A DNA stretch of 64,000 nucleotides from Paenibacillus sp. FJAT-26967 (lineage in GTDB: Bacteria > Bacillota > Bacilli > Paenibacillales > NBRC-103111), in assembly GCF_001541095.1 (NCBI RefSeq), contig NZ_LMXH01000006.1, positions 228,128-292,127 of the forward strand. Reading direction: 5' to 3'. The translations under genes were made by a program, and so were the position numbers. Shown here piece after piece: positions 30,532 to 40,042 of this stretch; the first letter of the stretch is position 1; each line of letters starts with the position of its first letter. The notes beneath the pieces are model-generated. The model made no database searches and was not told where the DNA came from. It worked only from the letters and a program-made list of their open reading frames with translations.

Positions 30532-31560
30532 TCAAGATAACGCATGTTTGAGCATTTCCACAGCTGCCGCTTCATCCGTTACCAGAATGTCCTCCTGGCC
30601 GTATTTTAAAACCGAAGCGACAGCCGCACCTTTACTTGACCCGCCGGCAACACCGATTACGACTTCACAGTGCTGGATATCCTCGAGCCGGAGTCCGACT
30701 GTCGGCATCTTGTGTACAACCCTGCCCTGCGGGTCAAAATAGTATCCGAAGGCTTCTGCAAGAGCACCTTCACTGCGGAGACTATCAATGGAATCCGAAT
30801 CTACCTTGCGCCTTCGCGCCATGACTAAAGCATCTCCGATTCCGTGGATAACGATACGGCAGCTCCGTATAACATCCATCATCTCGTGAATATTCGGTTC
30901 TTGAATCAGTGATTGATAGGCTTCCTCCCGCAGGTGGTCGGGTACATGCAGCAGCCGGTACTTGCCGCCTGTCTTCTTCGCCATCTTCGAGGCGATCATA
31001 TTCGCCTGCAGCTCCACGCTTTCGCCAAGACCGCCTCTAGCCGGCACGAATAGGCTGCCTTTGAGCGCACTCGTCGTAGACAAGTGCTCGGCTACTTCCG
31101 CCATGGTCGAGCCGCCGGTTACGGCGATCACATCGTGCTTGGTGACGTGCTTGCGCAGCATCAGTGCGGCAGCACGGCCCAGCTCCTTCTTGGCGAACGG
31201 AGAAGTGTCCGAATCTCCGGCCACGACAACGACCTGCTCGACACCAAAATGCTCGCGAATCCGTTTCTCCAGCTCGCTGAGTCCGAGCATTTCCTTGATA
31301 AGCGGCTGCAGCTTCTCCAGCAGCTCACGCCCTGACTCGCTGATGCGCATTCCTGAGGTTTCTGTCTCGATCAGACCCTGACCTTTAAGAAAATCCACTT
31401 CGCTCCGCAGCACCCGCTCTGTCATATCCAGCGCACTGGCCAGCGTTCTGCGGCCTACGCTACCAAGGAGAAGAATATGCTGGAGAACTCGGTACCTTTT
31501 GTTCATAACCTCCAGCATATCCGGCAATAGCTGCTTTTGAATGTCGAGAATGTCTCTCAT
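30532..31560 (-). CDS. cggR: Central glycolytic genes regulator CggR
   Basis: 342 residues from ATG 31560 (AGGAG 8 nt upstream). An N-terminal winged helix (VLQHILLLGSVGRRTLASAL...DFLKGQGLIETE) is followed by a SorC/DeoR-type sugar-phosphate-binding domain (VAVTGGSTMAEVAEHL, VPARGGLGESVELQANMIAS, VIGVAGGSSKGAAVASVL). In Bacillus subtilis it represses cggR-gapA-pgk-tpi-pgm-eno and is relieved by fructose 1,6-bisphosphate. The matching operator lies 27 nt upstream of the start, supporting the same control here. Confidence 0.97.
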   Translation of the reverse strand: MRDILDIQKQLLPDMLEVMNKRYRVLQHILLLGSVGRRTLASALDMTERVLRSEVDFLKGQGLIETETSGMRISESGRELLEKLQPLIKEMLGLSELEKRIREHFGVEQVVVVAGDSDTSPFAKKELGRAAALMLRKHVTKHDVIAVTGGSTMAEVAEHLSTTSALKGSLFVPARGGLGESVELQANMIASKMAKKTGGKYRLLHVPDHLREEAYQSLIQEPNIHEMMDVIRSCRIVIHGIGDALVMARRRKVDSDSIDSLRSEGALAEAFGYYFDPQGRVVHKMPTVGLRLEDIQHCEVVIGVAGGSSKGAAVASVLKYGQEDILVTDEAAAVEMLKHALS

Positions 31561-31586
31561 GTAATACACTCCTAAAAAGCTTTCTT

Positions 31587-31623
31587 GGACTCATTATGTC
31601 CCGCGAGTGCATTTTAAGTCCCA
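31587..31623 (-). promoter_or_regulatory. CggR operator
   Basis: On the minus strand two half-sites GGGACTTAAAATGCA and CGGGACATAATGAGTC are joined by CTCG. This matches the known layout CGGGAC-N6-TGTC-N4-CGGGAC-N6-TGTC with small deviations. It sits between the promoter and the cggR ribosome binding site. Confidence 0.88.
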
Positions 31624-31657
31624 CATAGATTAAAAAAAACTTGCCTTGCACAACATC

Positions 31658-31686
31658 ATTATACCCAGTTCGTATAAAAGAATCAA
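31658..31686 (-). promoter_or_regulatory. Promoter of the cggR glycolytic operon
   Basis: TTGATT (-35, 31681-31686) and a perfect TATAAT (-10, 31658-31663) separated by exactly 17 bp, upstream of the CggR operator. Confidence 0.85.
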
Positions 31687-31805
31687 TGCGTGCAAAGTTT
31701 GATTTTTTATGAAGGAAGCCTAAAAAAAGAAAATGGGCATAAAGACTTGCTTTTTCTATACCCCTATCATATAATAACCATTGCTGTTACTTATTGAAAC
31801 AACAT

Positions 31806-31877
31806 GCGCCCGTGGTCCAATGGATATGACGTAGGCCTCCGGAGCCTGAGATCGAGGTTCGATTCCTCGCGGGCGCG
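31806..31877 (+). tRNA. tRNA-Arg (anticodon CCG)
   Basis: The cloverleaf closes: acceptor GCGCCCG with CGGGCGC, anticodon loop CTCCGGA, T-arm CGAGGTTCGATTCCTCG. CCA is not encoded. A terminator follows. Confidence 0.95.
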
Positions 31878-31892
31878 TATAAGATTGTTAGG

Positions 31893-31926
31893 AAAAGCCC
31901 TTGTCTTCGGACAAGGGCTTTTTTTT
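31893..31926 (+). terminator. Terminator of tRNA-Arg
   Basis: AAAAGCCCTTGTC and GACAAGGGCTTTT around a TTCG tetraloop, followed by a T-run. Confidence 0.92.
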
Positions 31927-32053
31927 AATTCACCTGCTCCCTATTAAGTCTATCCTTCCATTCACAATGTCTACCTCCCGCTTCTTTGTATTAATAAATC
32001 TGACAATGTCCTCCATTAATCACGGCAAGGCTGCAACTCAGCCGCTTCCTCCT

Positions 32054-32419
32054 TTAAGAAAGAACACGTATCAAGATGGCGACGGAAGCGGCAATGACGA
32101 TACATTGCCCCACCCCGAACATCAGCCCTGTAACCATCCGCAGCATATTGCTGCTTGTTCTCCATCCCCATTTTTGCGTAAACCCGTCTATAAGCAGGGG
32201 CAGGCACAATAACAGGCCTATCTTATATTCATACTCCGTTCTGTATAGCAAAAACAGAGGCAGCGCCAGGTACCCAAGCAAGATTCCCATACATCTGGCG
32301 CACAAAGGAAGCTGTACGCCGCGCAGACGGAATGAGCGTGAACTCATCCGGTGACACGGCACTGCTGCCAGGAACTTACTTACAACAATCACAATCCAGC
32401 CCACCCTTGTCGGTTCCAT
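32054..32419 (-). CDS. DUF2085 family membrane protein
   Basis: At most 121 residues. The family signature is clear: VPCHRMSSRSFRLRGVQLPL followed by CARCMGILLGY, with conserved CH and CxxC cysteines and histidine, then two to three membrane helices. The function of DUF2085 is unknown; the Cys/His set suggests metal or redox chemistry at the membrane. The frame overlaps the preceding gene by 44 nt. The ATG at 32419 has no ribosome binding site; a GTG about 15 codons inside, preceded by AAGGGTGG, may be the true start. Confidence 0.75.
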   Translation of the reverse strand: MEPTRVGWIVIVVSKFLAAVPCHRMSSRSFRLRGVQLPLCARCMGILLGYLALPLFLLYRTEYEYKIGLLLCLPLLIDGFTQKWGWRTSSNMLRMVTGLMFGVGQCIVIAASVAILIRVLS

Positions 32420-32669
32420 CGCAATTCAGGAAGTTGATCACAGGAATATCACCGCAATAATCACTAGCCGCACTTCGCCCAGACCTTCTCCGATAGTAGA
32501 AAATTTGCAGCACTAAGATGAGGAGACCCGCCGCTATAAGGATGATTCCTGCCACGCTGCTGCTTGAAGCCAAGGCAATTCCGGCAATCAGCAGAATAAG
32601 CCACAGAGTTAGAATAAGAAAAAACAAAACCACTCCCCCTTTTTGATATAACTGTCTCGAAAACACCAT
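32376..32669 (-). CDS. Small membrane protein with C-terminal Cys cluster
   Basis: About 97 residues with two hydrophobic helices (VVLFFLILTLWLILLIAGIA and VAGIILIAAGLLILVLQIFY), a basic YYRRRSGRS stop-transfer stretch, and a tail with CDGTDKGGLDCDCCK. Family not recognised. ATG at 32669 has TAGGA upstream; a TTG within GGGGGAGTGGTTTTG is an alternative start. It overlaps and probably is translated with the DUF2085 gene. The clustered cysteines in both proteins hint at a shared metal or redox role, which is inference. Confidence 0.65.
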   Translation of the reverse strand: MVFSRQLYQKGGVVLFFLILTLWLILLIAGIALASSSSVAGIILIAAGLLILVLQIFYYRRRSGRSAASDYCGDIPVINFLNCDGTDKGGLDCDCCK

Positions 32670-32759
32670 ATATTTCCTACCATGTATACGAGTTGCGTAA
32701 AAAAAATGTTTCGTTCACAGCCCTCTCGGGGAAAGGAAAGAGAGCTTTTTCCAAATAAG

Positions 32760-32799
32760 TTTGACCTTTCTTGACCTTGGGACGTTTTTTCGTTATCAT
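32760..32799 (+). promoter_or_regulatory. clpP promoter with CtsR box
   Basis: TTTGACCTTTCTTGACC (32760-32776) matches the CtsR heptad repeat on the reverse strand (GGTCAAgaaAGGTCAAA). It overlaps a TTGACC -35; TATCAT lies exactly 17 bp further. This predicts class III heat-shock control by CtsR. Confidence 0.9.
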
Positions 32800-32859
32800 A
32801 TTTGTAGATACTGAAATTTAACGCAGTTATAGTGGCGTATTATCTAAGGAGGGTTCAAG

Positions 32860-33459
32860 ATGAGTTTTATTCCAATGGTTGTCGAGCCTGATGCAAGAGG
32901 AGAACGCGCTTACGATATTTACTCCCGTCTTCTTAAAGACCGTATTATTTTCCTGGGAACACCGGTGAACGATCAGGTTGCCAACGCGATTATCGCTCAA
33001 CTGCTTTTCCTGGATGCACAGGACCCGGACAAAGATATTCATTTGTATGTTAACAGCCCCGGCGGTTCTATCACAGCTGGAATGGCGATCTATGACACCA
33101 TGCAGTTCATCAAATCAGATGTCTCTACAATTTGTGTAGGAATGGCTGCTTCTATGGGCGCTTTCCTGCTCGCTGCAGGCGCCAAAGGCAAGCGTTATGC
33201 GCTGCCGAACTCGGAAGTCATGATTCACCAGCCGCTCGGCGGAGCCGAAGGTCAAGCGACAGATATCGAGATTCGCGCTAGACGTATTCTCAAAATGCGT
33301 GAGAACTTGAACAAAATTCTTGCTGAACGTACCGGCCAGCCGCTGGAGCGTATTGACAAGGATACCGACCGCGATTACTTCATGAGCGCAGCAGAAGCTG
33401 CCGCTTACGGACTCATCGACAAAGTGATTGAGAAAACTGACGCAGGCGTCGGCGTGTAA
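32860..33459 (+). CDS. clpP: ATP-dependent Clp protease proteolytic subunit
   Basis: 199 residues with catalytic Ser in [12 protein letters not shown], His in [12 protein letters not shown], and Asp in DTDRD. The N-terminus [20 protein letters not shown] and [16 protein letters not shown] are standard. AAGGAGGG precedes the ATG. It forms tetradecamers that degrade proteins delivered by Clp ATPases, including tmRNA-tagged peptides. Single gene with its own CtsR-controlled promoter and terminator. Confidence 0.99.
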   Translation: MSFIPMVVEPDARGERAYDIYSRLLKDRIIFLGTPVNDQVANAIIAQLLFLDAQDPDKDIHLYVNSPGGSITAGMAIYDTMQFIKSDVSTICVGMAASMGAFLLAAGAKGKRYALPNSEVMIHQPLGGAEGQATDIEIRARRILKMRENLNKILAERTGQPLERIDKDTDRDYFMSAAEAAAYGLIDKVIEKTDAGVGV

Positions 33460-33492
33460 GAATGCCTTCTTGTTGCTTTAACAGCATGCAAG

Positions 33493-33533
33493 AAACCCCG
33501 GATAACCGATCATGATCGGTTATCCGGGGTTTT
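33493..33533. terminator. Bidirectional terminator between clpP and the convergent gene
   Basis: A long perfect palindrome, AACCCCGGATAACCGATC and its complement, with T-rich flanks on both strands. It serves clpP on plus and the gene ending at 33569 on minus. Confidence 0.92.
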
Positions 33534-33568
33534 CTCTTTATTCATTGGGCGAATAATGTAAGTATGAA

Positions 33569-35329
33569 TCAATCCAGATCATCTAGCGGATAGAAAATGA
33601 GATCAACCGGGAATGCAGAGCCTGCCGGAGGCGTAAACTCGATATCCAGAGACTTCTCGTTACCCGTAGTTCGGTGCAGAATCTGCATGCCGTCAAAGGC
33701 TGTAATCACGCCGGAGTAAGGAATCGACTGGATTTCACCGTTGATTTTGATCGGCCCCTTAAAGACGCCTCCGCGTGCGAGCAGCATGATAGCCATCTTG
33801 CGAGGCTTATCCGCGTGAATTTTGTATACGACGCCGTAGTTGCCGCCGTTCTTCACGTTCTCCTTGCGCATTACGTCGTATCCGTCAACAAACGGGTCTG
33901 TCTTCCCGTCCCCTATAATGAGCCTGGACGGTTTGGTGAAAGATGTCCCGTCTATATCCCATTTAATCTCCGAGACGTCGAAGGTACCCCTGACATGGCC
34001 GTTAAAAGCAAGATGCTTGCTTTGGCTCAGCGTCTCCGCTGACAATTCCTCTGTAGCTACGAATGAGAACTGGACATCTCCGTCCGTTTCCAAATCGTAG
34101 AACAGGTTAACGCCGTAACCCGGGTAAAAGTCAGGAAGCTGACGGTACACCAAGGTATCCTTCGGCGGAATTGTCATTTTCTCGTTGTACGTGTTACCGA
34201 GGAGGAAATCGACGGAAGCTTCGCTTCCAATCAGGTTAGCATAAACGGAAGGCCATACTTCGCCTTTGTTAGTCGTTTTGACAGTAATAGGCTTGTCCGT
34301 CGTATTCGTTGCCAGAATGGCAAAGGTCATCTTCTTATCGGTTCCATTAATGTGGTCCACATATAGACGGGATTTGCCGCCTACCGTGTCCTGGTATAGA
34401 ATACCTGGCTCTGTGAACGTCTCCGGACTGTCGCTGACAAGCAGCTTACGACCGGTCACATTAGTCACATCTTTAGTCAATTGCGGCAGGTTGTAGAAAT
34501 AAGAGGTTAGCGTACTCCAGTCCAGTTTGTAGAAGCTTCCGATGGATTGGTGGTAGACCGGATATTCCGCTTCTGACAGATAAGGTACATCCTCGACAAC
34601 GATGTTCTTGGTGAAAGCCTTGCTTACATTGCCATTGCGGTCCGATACTTTCAGGGAGACAGGATAAGTCCCTGCTTTGAAAAAAGCATCTTTTTTGCCG
34701 GTCCATTCAAATTTAGGAAGACCTTCGGCATCGGGGTCATAGCTGAGATCAATATATTTGATCGTTTCCCCAAGCCGGTACTTCTCCTTGTGTGTAGTGA
34801 ATTTGGCTACCGGATTGGAATTATTCTTACCAGGGTCATAAATACCGCCAGGATTCGGTACATGTACAATTTCAACCTTACGGGAATCGCCGTAGTACGT
34901 ATACTTCGCGCCCATGTAATCCGCTACCCAAGTAAGCTTCACGAGGAGCTTGCCGTTCTTGATGGCAGCCACGGTATCAAATGGAACCTCTTCTCCGTTA
35001 ATGTAAGCTTTTTTGAGATCACTGCTCAGTACGATTTTGTAGCCCGGCGGCTGCATCGTAATGGTACGGGCGGCATCATCCCAGACAACCGGGAAGCCAA
35101 AACTGTCGCCAAGAAACTTAGCCGGAACGAATGTCTTGTCCTTAATGATGGTTGCAGGGGATTCCAATTCCAACTGCTCTGAATTAACAAAAGCTTGTTT
35201 ATTGTCCAGATATAAGACAATCAATGAGGACGAGGTCGATACCGCCTTCGCTTGAGCCGGCAGGATTACTGCTGCAAGCAGCACCATTAACGCGGTCAGA
35301 AGCGATACTTCTTTTTTCCATTGAACCAT
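33569..35329 (-). CDS. Secreted copper-amine-oxidase N-terminal-domain protein with PKD-like domain
   Basis: 586 residues. Signal peptide (LLTALMVLLAAVILPAQAKA), then a copper-amine-oxidase N-terminal-like stalk domain (about 37-155: YLDNKQAFVNSEQLELESPA, TFVPAKFLGDSFGFPVVWDD, VKLTWVADYMGAKYTYYGD). A PKD-type beta domain follows near 180-250 (YDPDAEGLPKFEWTGKKDAF...YPVSLKVSDRNGNVS). The remaining 330 residues are beta-rich with no family recognised. The stalk domain is common in Paenibacillus wall proteins and is not an oxidase by itself. Likely an envelope protein; role unknown. Confidence 0.8.
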   Translation of the reverse strand: MVQWKKEVSLLTALMVLLAAVILPAQAKAVSTSSSLIVLYLDNKQAFVNSEQLELESPATIIKDKTFVPAKFLGDSFGFPVVWDDAARTITMQPPGYKIVLSSDLKKAYINGEEVPFDTVAAIKNGKLLVKLTWVADYMGAKYTYYGDSRKVEIVHVPNPGGIYDPGKNNSNPVAKFTTHKEKYRLGETIKYIDLSYDPDAEGLPKFEWTGKKDAFFKAGTYPVSLKVSDRNGNVSKAFTKNIVVEDVPYLSEAEYPVYHQSIGSFYKLDWSTLTSYFYNLPQLTKDVTNVTGRKLLVSDSPETFTEPGILYQDTVGGKSRLYVDHINGTDKKMTFAILATNTTDKPITVKTTNKGEVWPSVYANLIGSEASVDFLLGNTYNEKMTIPPKDTLVYRQLPDFYPGYGVNLFYDLETDGDVQFSFVATEELSAETLSQSKHLAFNGHVRGTFDVSEIKWDIDGTSFTKPSRLIIGDGKTDPFVDGYDVMRKENVKNGGNYGVVYKIHADKPRKMAIMLLARGGVFKGPIKINGEIQSIPYSGVITAFDGMQILHRTTGNEKSLDIEFTPPAGSAFPVDLIFYPLDDLD

Positions 35330-35446
35330 TCTCCTACTCCTTTTCCGTGCTTTTTTCTATAAAAAGACATGACAAATAACCTTTTCCGATCATTCGCCCA
35401 TTTCTTAGACGCTTTTGGATTGGAAAAGGTTTCTTATCGTGCCAAA

Positions 35447-35473
35447 ATAAAAAAGCTCCCTTGTCAGGAAGCT
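35447..35473 (-). terminator. Terminator of the crh-like gene
   Basis: AGCTTCC-tgacaa-GGGAGCT on the minus strand, one G-T pair, followed by TTTTTTATTTT, 8 nt past the stop at 35481. Confidence 0.75.
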
Positions 35474-35480
35474 GCAGGCC

Positions 35481-35750
35481 TTATTGATTTTCGAGTTCTT
35501 CTTTGCTGACTAGAGATACTAAAGCGTTTACAGCCTGTTCTGCATCCGAACCTTCTGCGCTTATGTAAATTTCAGTTCCAGTACTGATCGCCAAACTCAT
35601 AATGCCCATGATACTCTTGGCATTAACCTTCTTTTCATCCTTTTCTACGAAAATCTCGGACGAAAATTTATTCGCTTCTTGTACAAACAAAGCAGCGGGT
35701 CTGGCGTGAAGACCTGTTTTCAACTTCACCACTACTGGGCGTCTCGACAT
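35481..35750 (-). CDS. crh: HPr-family phosphocarrier, Crh-like, with His15 retained
   Basis: 89-codon-range protein of 88-89 residues from ATG 35750 (GGGGGA upstream). The sequence is closest to Crh in the blocks I remember (RPAALFVQEAN, EKDEKKVNAKSIMG, MSLAISTGTE) and sits in the crh position after whiA. Ser46 is in AKSIMG, the target of HPr kinase. Unlike Bacillus Crh, where residue 15 is Gln, this protein has His15 in TGLHARPAA, the residue HPr uses in PTS transfer. So it may act in catabolite repression, in PTS transport, or both. HPr kinase is at 53762 in this window. Confidence 0.85.
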   Translation of the reverse strand: MSRRPVVVKLKTGLHARPAALFVQEANKFSSEIFVEKDEKKVNAKSIMGIMSLAISTGTEIYISAEGSDAEQAVNALVSLVSKEELENQ

Positions 35751-36023
35751 GGAATGGATTCCCCCTACGTTCTTAATTTGCAGTATATACAGCATCCCCG
35801 GCATAATCGCTCGGAGGTTCCCCTTACGGTAAACTTATGTCGGTTAGGCATCAGGCATGATGATTTCTATTCATATCTGTATAGAAGGCCAACGAAACTG
35901 GGGATCTTGCGTCCGGCGGCGCTTGTCTATGAAATACCGCGAAAGCCGTAAAATGTGTATTCTGCTTTAGATTATACCATTTTAGAACGAAATACTCTAG
36001 AAAAAAGTTCCTAAGGCCCATTG

Positions 36024-36965
36024 TTATCTGGCTGGCGCACCATTACGTATCTTCTCGGCCATTTCGTCGATTTTACGAAGGCGGTGGTTTACGCCAGATT
36101 TACTGACGCTGCCGCGCAGCATATCTCCAACCTCTTTGAGGTTCATGTCCGGGTGCTTCAGGCGAATTTCAGCAACTTCCCTGAGCTTGTCAGGCAAGCT
36201 CTCAAGACCGATTTCTCTCTCGAGGAGCCGGATATTGTCGATTTGCCTCACGGCAGCACCGATCGTTTTGTTCAAATTAGCCGTCTCGCAATTCACGATC
36301 CGGTTCACTGAGTTACGCATGTCCTTCATAATCCGCACATCTTCAAAACGGAGCAGTGCCTGGTGGGCGCCGATAATGCTTAGGAATTCAATAATTCTCT
36401 CGCCTTCCTTGATATAGAAAACGAAGCCCTTCTTGCGCTCTATACATCTGGCATTAAGCTCAAAACGGTTAGCCAGCTGGCAGAGAGCCTCGCAATGCTC
36501 CTGGTACATGGAAGCAATCTCAAGGTGATAGGAGGAACCTTCCGGATTGTTAACGGAACCTCCCGCAAGAAACGCACCCCTCAGGTAAGCTCTCCGGCAG
36601 CAGTTCGACTTGACGATACTCTTGTCGATCCCGGGGGTGAATTGGAATCCTTCGAACACAATATGAAGATCCTGGAGCATTTCTTGGACCTGATTCGGAA
36701 CCCGGACGATATAGACGTTATTCTTCTTCAGCCGCATCTTCTTACGGACGAGAAGTTCCATATGAATTTTGTACCGCTTCTTAAGAAGCGAGTAAATCCT
36801 CCTGGCGATCGCGGCGTTTTCCGTCGAAATATCGAGAACAACACGCTGATTGGTAAGCTGTACAGAGCCATTCATCCGGATAAGCGCCGACAGCTCTGCT
36901 TTCTCACAACAGTCATCCGCTTCGATTAACGTTAATTCTTTCTTGGTCTGCGCCGCAAAAGACAT
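36024..36965 (-). CDS. whiA: DNA-binding protein WhiA
   Basis: 313 residues: [20 protein letters not shown] start, a LAGLIDADG-like fold ([20 protein letters not shown]), and a C-terminal helix-turn-helix ([33 protein letters not shown]). It is a homing-endonuclease-derived protein without nuclease activity, linked to cell division and chromosome segregation in Bacillus and sporulation in Streptomyces. It sits in the conserved rapZ-yvcK-whiA-crh run, 6 nt after yvcK. Confidence 0.97.
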   Translation of the reverse strand: MSFAAQTKKELTLIEADDCCEKAELSALIRMNGSVQLTNQRVVLDISTENAAIARRIYSLLKKRYKIHMELLVRKKMRLKKNNVYIVRVPNQVQEMLQDLHIVFEGFQFTPGIDKSIVKSNCCRRAYLRGAFLAGGSVNNPEGSSYHLEIASMYQEHCEALCQLANRFELNARCIERKKGFVFYIKEGERIIEFLSIIGAHQALLRFEDVRIMKDMRNSVNRIVNCETANLNKTIGAAVRQIDNIRLLEREIGLESLPDKLREVAEIRLKHPDMNLKEVGDMLRGSVSKSGVNHRLRKIDEMAEKIRNGAPAR

Positions 36966-36971
36966 GGGGAC

Positions 36972-37958
36972 TCACCTCTTCCTGAGCATCCAGCTTTCTA
37001 CGATCTGGTAAATATGCTCGCTTAATTTATCCGCATCGTGACGCAGATAGGTCCGGAACAGTACCAGCTTGTCGGCAATGACGTGATAACCCCGCTTCGT
37101 CACTTCGTCAAGATCCAGATGGACGGCCTTGGCACCCTTCTCGGCGTATTTGTTCTGTACCTGGGGAGGAATCTCCCCGTTATTTACAATGACATAATCA
37201 AACAGGTGATGCCCCAGATGCTCGTGTACAGCGGCCAAATGGTCCCCTACAGAGTAACCGTCCGTTTCTCCCGGCTGGGTCATCACGTTACAAATGAACA
37301 TTTTTACAGCGTTTGATTTCAAAATCTCTTCTGCAATTCCCGGAACAAGCAGGTTAGGCAGTATGCTGGTATACAGGCTGCCAGGCCCGCAAAGAATCGC
37401 ATCAGCCTCCTGAATCGCCTCGATCGCTTCCTCAAGAGGAGTAACGTCCGCAGGTTCAAGTAGAACTCGGTGGATTTTTCCGCCTGCTTTGGGAATCTTC
37501 GATTCCCCTTCCACAACGGAGCCGTCCTCCATGATCGCTTTCAGAGAGAACGCCTGCCGGGAAGCGGGAAGCACCCGTCCACGGACGGCGAACACGCGGC
37601 TCATCTCACGTATACCGGTAACGAAATCACCGGTAATGTCCTTCATCGCCGCGAGAATCAAATTGCCCAGACTGTGGCCGGCGAGTCCGGTGCCGGCCGA
37701 GAAGCGATACTGCAGCATCTCGGAAAGCAGCGGCTCGACATCCGCAAGTGCCGTAAGCACATTGCGGATGTCGCCCGGAGGAGGTATATGAAGCTCCGAT
37801 CTGAGAATCCCCGAGCTTCCACCGTCATCCGCTACCGTAACAATGGCCGTTATGTCCAGAGGCTTTTGTTTAAGCCCTCGAAGCATGACAGACAGACCTG
37901 TGCCGCCTCCAATGACGACAATCCGCGGAATGTCAGCAGGGGAGTATACTTTAGACAT
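36972..37958 (-). CDS. yvcK: Gluconeogenesis factor YvcK (CofD-like)
   Basis: 328 residues with IVVIGGGTGLSVMLRGLKQK, VTVADDGGSSGILRSELHIP and PPGDIRNVLTALAD, the nucleotide-binding pattern of the YvcK/CofD family. In Bacillus it is needed for growth on gluconeogenic carbon sources and for cell shape, binds UDP-GlcNAc and is not an F420 enzyme. It lies 12 nt after rapZ and 6 nt before whiA, so one operon. Confidence 0.97.
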   Translation of the reverse strand: MSKVYSPADIPRIVVIGGGTGLSVMLRGLKQKPLDITAIVTVADDGGSSGILRSELHIPPPGDIRNVLTALADVEPLLSEMLQYRFSAGTGLAGHSLGNLILAAMKDITGDFVTGIREMSRVFAVRGRVLPASRQAFSLKAIMEDGSVVEGESKIPKAGGKIHRVLLEPADVTPLEEAIEAIQEADAILCGPGSLYTSILPNLLVPGIAEEILKSNAVKMFICNVMTQPGETDGYSVGDHLAAVHEHLGHHLFDYVIVNNGEIPPQVQNKYAEKGAKAVHLDLDEVTKRGYHVIADKLVLFRTYLRHDADKLSEHIYQIVESWMLRKR

Positions 37959-37970
37959 CGTTTCACCCTC

Positions 37971-38858
37971 TTATGGTCGGTCGCGTTCCGCATCTCGATG
38001 ATTGACTCTGACGAATTCTGTCTCGCTATTTCCCATAACTTTGCCCAAATACTCTGCAATAGCTACGGACCGATGCTTACCGCCCGTACAACCGATGCCC
38101 ACAACAACTTGGCTTTTGCCTTCTTTTTTGTACTGGGGAACAAGAAAATGAAGCATATCCAGCAATTTAGCCAGAAACTCCTGCGTTTCATTCCATTTCA
38201 TCACATAATCATAGACTTCCCCATCCTGACCTGTATGAGGCCTCAGTGTATCTATATAATGCGGATTAGGGAGGAATCGCACATCAAAAATCAGATCGGC
38301 ATCAATAGGAATGCCATATTTAAATCCAAAAGAGATGACATTTATAGATATGCTGTCACGTTCCAGATTGGTGAACCGTGAAGCAATTTTCTGTTTGAGC
38401 TGGACCGGTTTGATGGTGCTGGTGTCAATCACCTGCGAAGCAAGCCCCTTCAATTCTTCCAGCAGCTTCCGCTCCATAAGAATACCTTCAAGCGGGGCAT
38501 CATTCGGAGCAAGCGGATGACGACGCCGGCTCTCTTTGTAGCGTTGAACTAGTGTGGAGTCTGTCGCATCAAGAAACAGAATCTCATAGGTCAACGTGTA
38601 ATCTTCTTTGATCGAACGCAGCGATTCCTGCAGCGCCGTAAAAAACTCACGGCCCCGGAGATCAATTACAAGTGCTACTTTGCCGATCTTACCATGGGAT
38701 TGCTCAATTAACTCTGCAAATTTAGGAATGAGCACCGGAGGCAAGTTGTCCACGCAGAAAAACCCGAGATCTTCGAGGCTTTGTACAGCGATCGTTTTGC
38801 CTGCGCCCGACATCCCGGTAATAATCACAAGCTTGGCAGCCGCATTGCTTTCTTCCAT
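37971..38858 (-). CDS. rapZ: RNase adapter RapZ / nucleotide-binding protein YvcJ
   Basis: 295 residues from ATG 38858 (AAGGTGA upstream). Walker [35 protein letters not shown], Walker B-like [30 protein letters not shown], and the C-terminal [16 protein letters not shown]. In Bacillus YvcJ hydrolyses GTP and ATP and influences competence; in E. coli RapZ controls GlmS synthesis. The C-terminal Cys/His pocket is conserved. First gene of the rapZ-yvcK-whiA operon. Confidence 0.97.
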   Translation of the reverse strand: MEESNAAAKLVIITGMSGAGKTIAVQSLEDLGFFCVDNLPPVLIPKFAELIEQSHGKIGKVALVIDLRGREFFTALQESLRSIKEDYTLTYEILFLDATDSTLVQRYKESRRRHPLAPNDAPLEGILMERKLLEELKGLASQVIDTSTIKPVQLKQKIASRFTNLERDSISINVISFGFKYGIPIDADLIFDVRFLPNPHYIDTLRPHTGQDGEVYDYVMKWNETQEFLAKLLDMLHFLVPQYKKEGKSQVVVGIGCTGGKHRSVAIAEYLGKVMGNSETEFVRVNHRDAERDRP

Positions 38859-38924
38859 GAGTTCACCTTCCCTCATCCGTTTTAGGGGTACCCAGTAGGG
38901 CGGAAGCCATATCAGACCAAAGAT

Positions 38925-39872
38925 CTAGCGCAAGTTCAAGCCTGCCGCACCTACAACACCGGCATCATTACCCAGTGTGGCCGGGACAACCTCGACACCG
39001 CTATACGCACGTTCAGGCGCTAATTTGTGGAACGTTTCACGAATCGGATTAAATAAAATCTCACCGGCTTTTGAAACGCCTCCGCCAAGAATAAAGCGCT
39101 GAGGGTTAACCGTAATTGCAACAGCAGCCATAGATTTCCCGATATAAAATGCGGCGCGGTTAACAATCCGGGTGGACACTTCGTCTCCGGCTTTAGCCGC
39201 ATCAAACACATCTTTGGCTGTGATTGTATCAATCAGAGCTAAACTGGTGCGGTCTCCCCGTTCCTTAGCGTCATTGCCCATTCTTACAATACCCGTTGCT
39301 GAAGAAACGGTCTCCAGACAACCCGTCTGTCCGCAGTTGCAAGCGATCGCTTCCACATCCGGTACAACCGACATATGACCTAGCTCGCCGGCCATTCCGT
39401 TGTAACCTTGATAAATCTTGCCGTTTATAATAATGCCTCCGCCGACACCGGTTCCAAGTGTGTAACAGACTAGGTTCGCAATCCCCCGGCCTGCACCGCC
39501 CCACGCTTCTCCAAGCGCCGCGACGTTAGCGTCGTTATCTATCGTGACGGTTTTGCCGAGCTTTTCTTCTAGGGTTTTCTTGACTGCGACGTTACGCCAG
39601 CCCAGATTTGGAGACAATTCTACAAATCCGTTCGGGATATCCAAGAATCCGGCTATCCCCGCACCTATTCCCGCTACTTGCTCCCATTCATACGCCGAAT
39701 CGCTAACCAGCTTGCGGACGTATTCTTCAATACGATCAAGCACATAGTCGGGACCATGCTCGGTACCGGTCGGGCCTTCAAAAGTCTGAACCAGCTTGCC
39801 TTCTTCGTCGCAGAGGCCTACCTTGATGCTGGTGCCCCCTAAATCCACTCCGACATAAATCCGTTGTGTCAT
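38925..39872 (-). CDS. glcK: ROK-family glucokinase
   Basis: 315 residues. ATP motif VGVDLGGTSIKVGLCDEEGK, sugar site with DNDANVAALGEAWGGAGRG, GELGHMSVVPD and the zinc motif ACNCGQTGCLETV. It phosphorylates intracellular glucose. GAGGTGAC precedes the ATG. It stands between trxB and rapZ, close to other carbon-metabolism regulators. The assignment as glucokinase rests on strong overall similarity to the GlcK group of ROK proteins. Confidence 0.94.
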   Translation of the reverse strand: MTQRIYVGVDLGGTSIKVGLCDEEGKLVQTFEGPTGTEHGPDYVLDRIEEYVRKLVSDSAYEWEQVAGIGAGIAGFLDIPNGFVELSPNLGWRNVAVKKTLEEKLGKTVTIDNDANVAALGEAWGGAGRGIANLVCYTLGTGVGGGIIINGKIYQGYNGMAGELGHMSVVPDVEAIACNCGQTGCLETVSSATGIVRMGNDAKERGDRTSLALIDTITAKDVFDAAKAGDEVSTRIVNRAAFYIGKSMAAVAITVNPQRFILGGGVSKAGEILFNPIRETFHKLAPERAYSGVEVVPATLGNDAGVVGAAGLNLR

Positions 39873-39982
39873 GCAATGTCACCTCAGTGAAGAGTTAAAT
39901 TATTTCCGGTCTCGCACTACTTCGTACGGCTCCTGTACCCACTATAAGCCAAGGATTTGGGAAGGTCAAGGATCGCAAATTG

Positions 39983-40021
39983 AAAAAACGTGGAAGGTTC
40001 TGAGCCGTTCCACGTCTTTTT
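39983..40021 (-). terminator. Terminator of trxB
   Basis: AAGACGTGGAA and TTCCACGTTTTTT on the minus strand, 22 nt past the stop at 40043. Confidence 0.88.
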
Positions 40022-40042
40022 ATAGGTTAGTGAAATTCTAAA

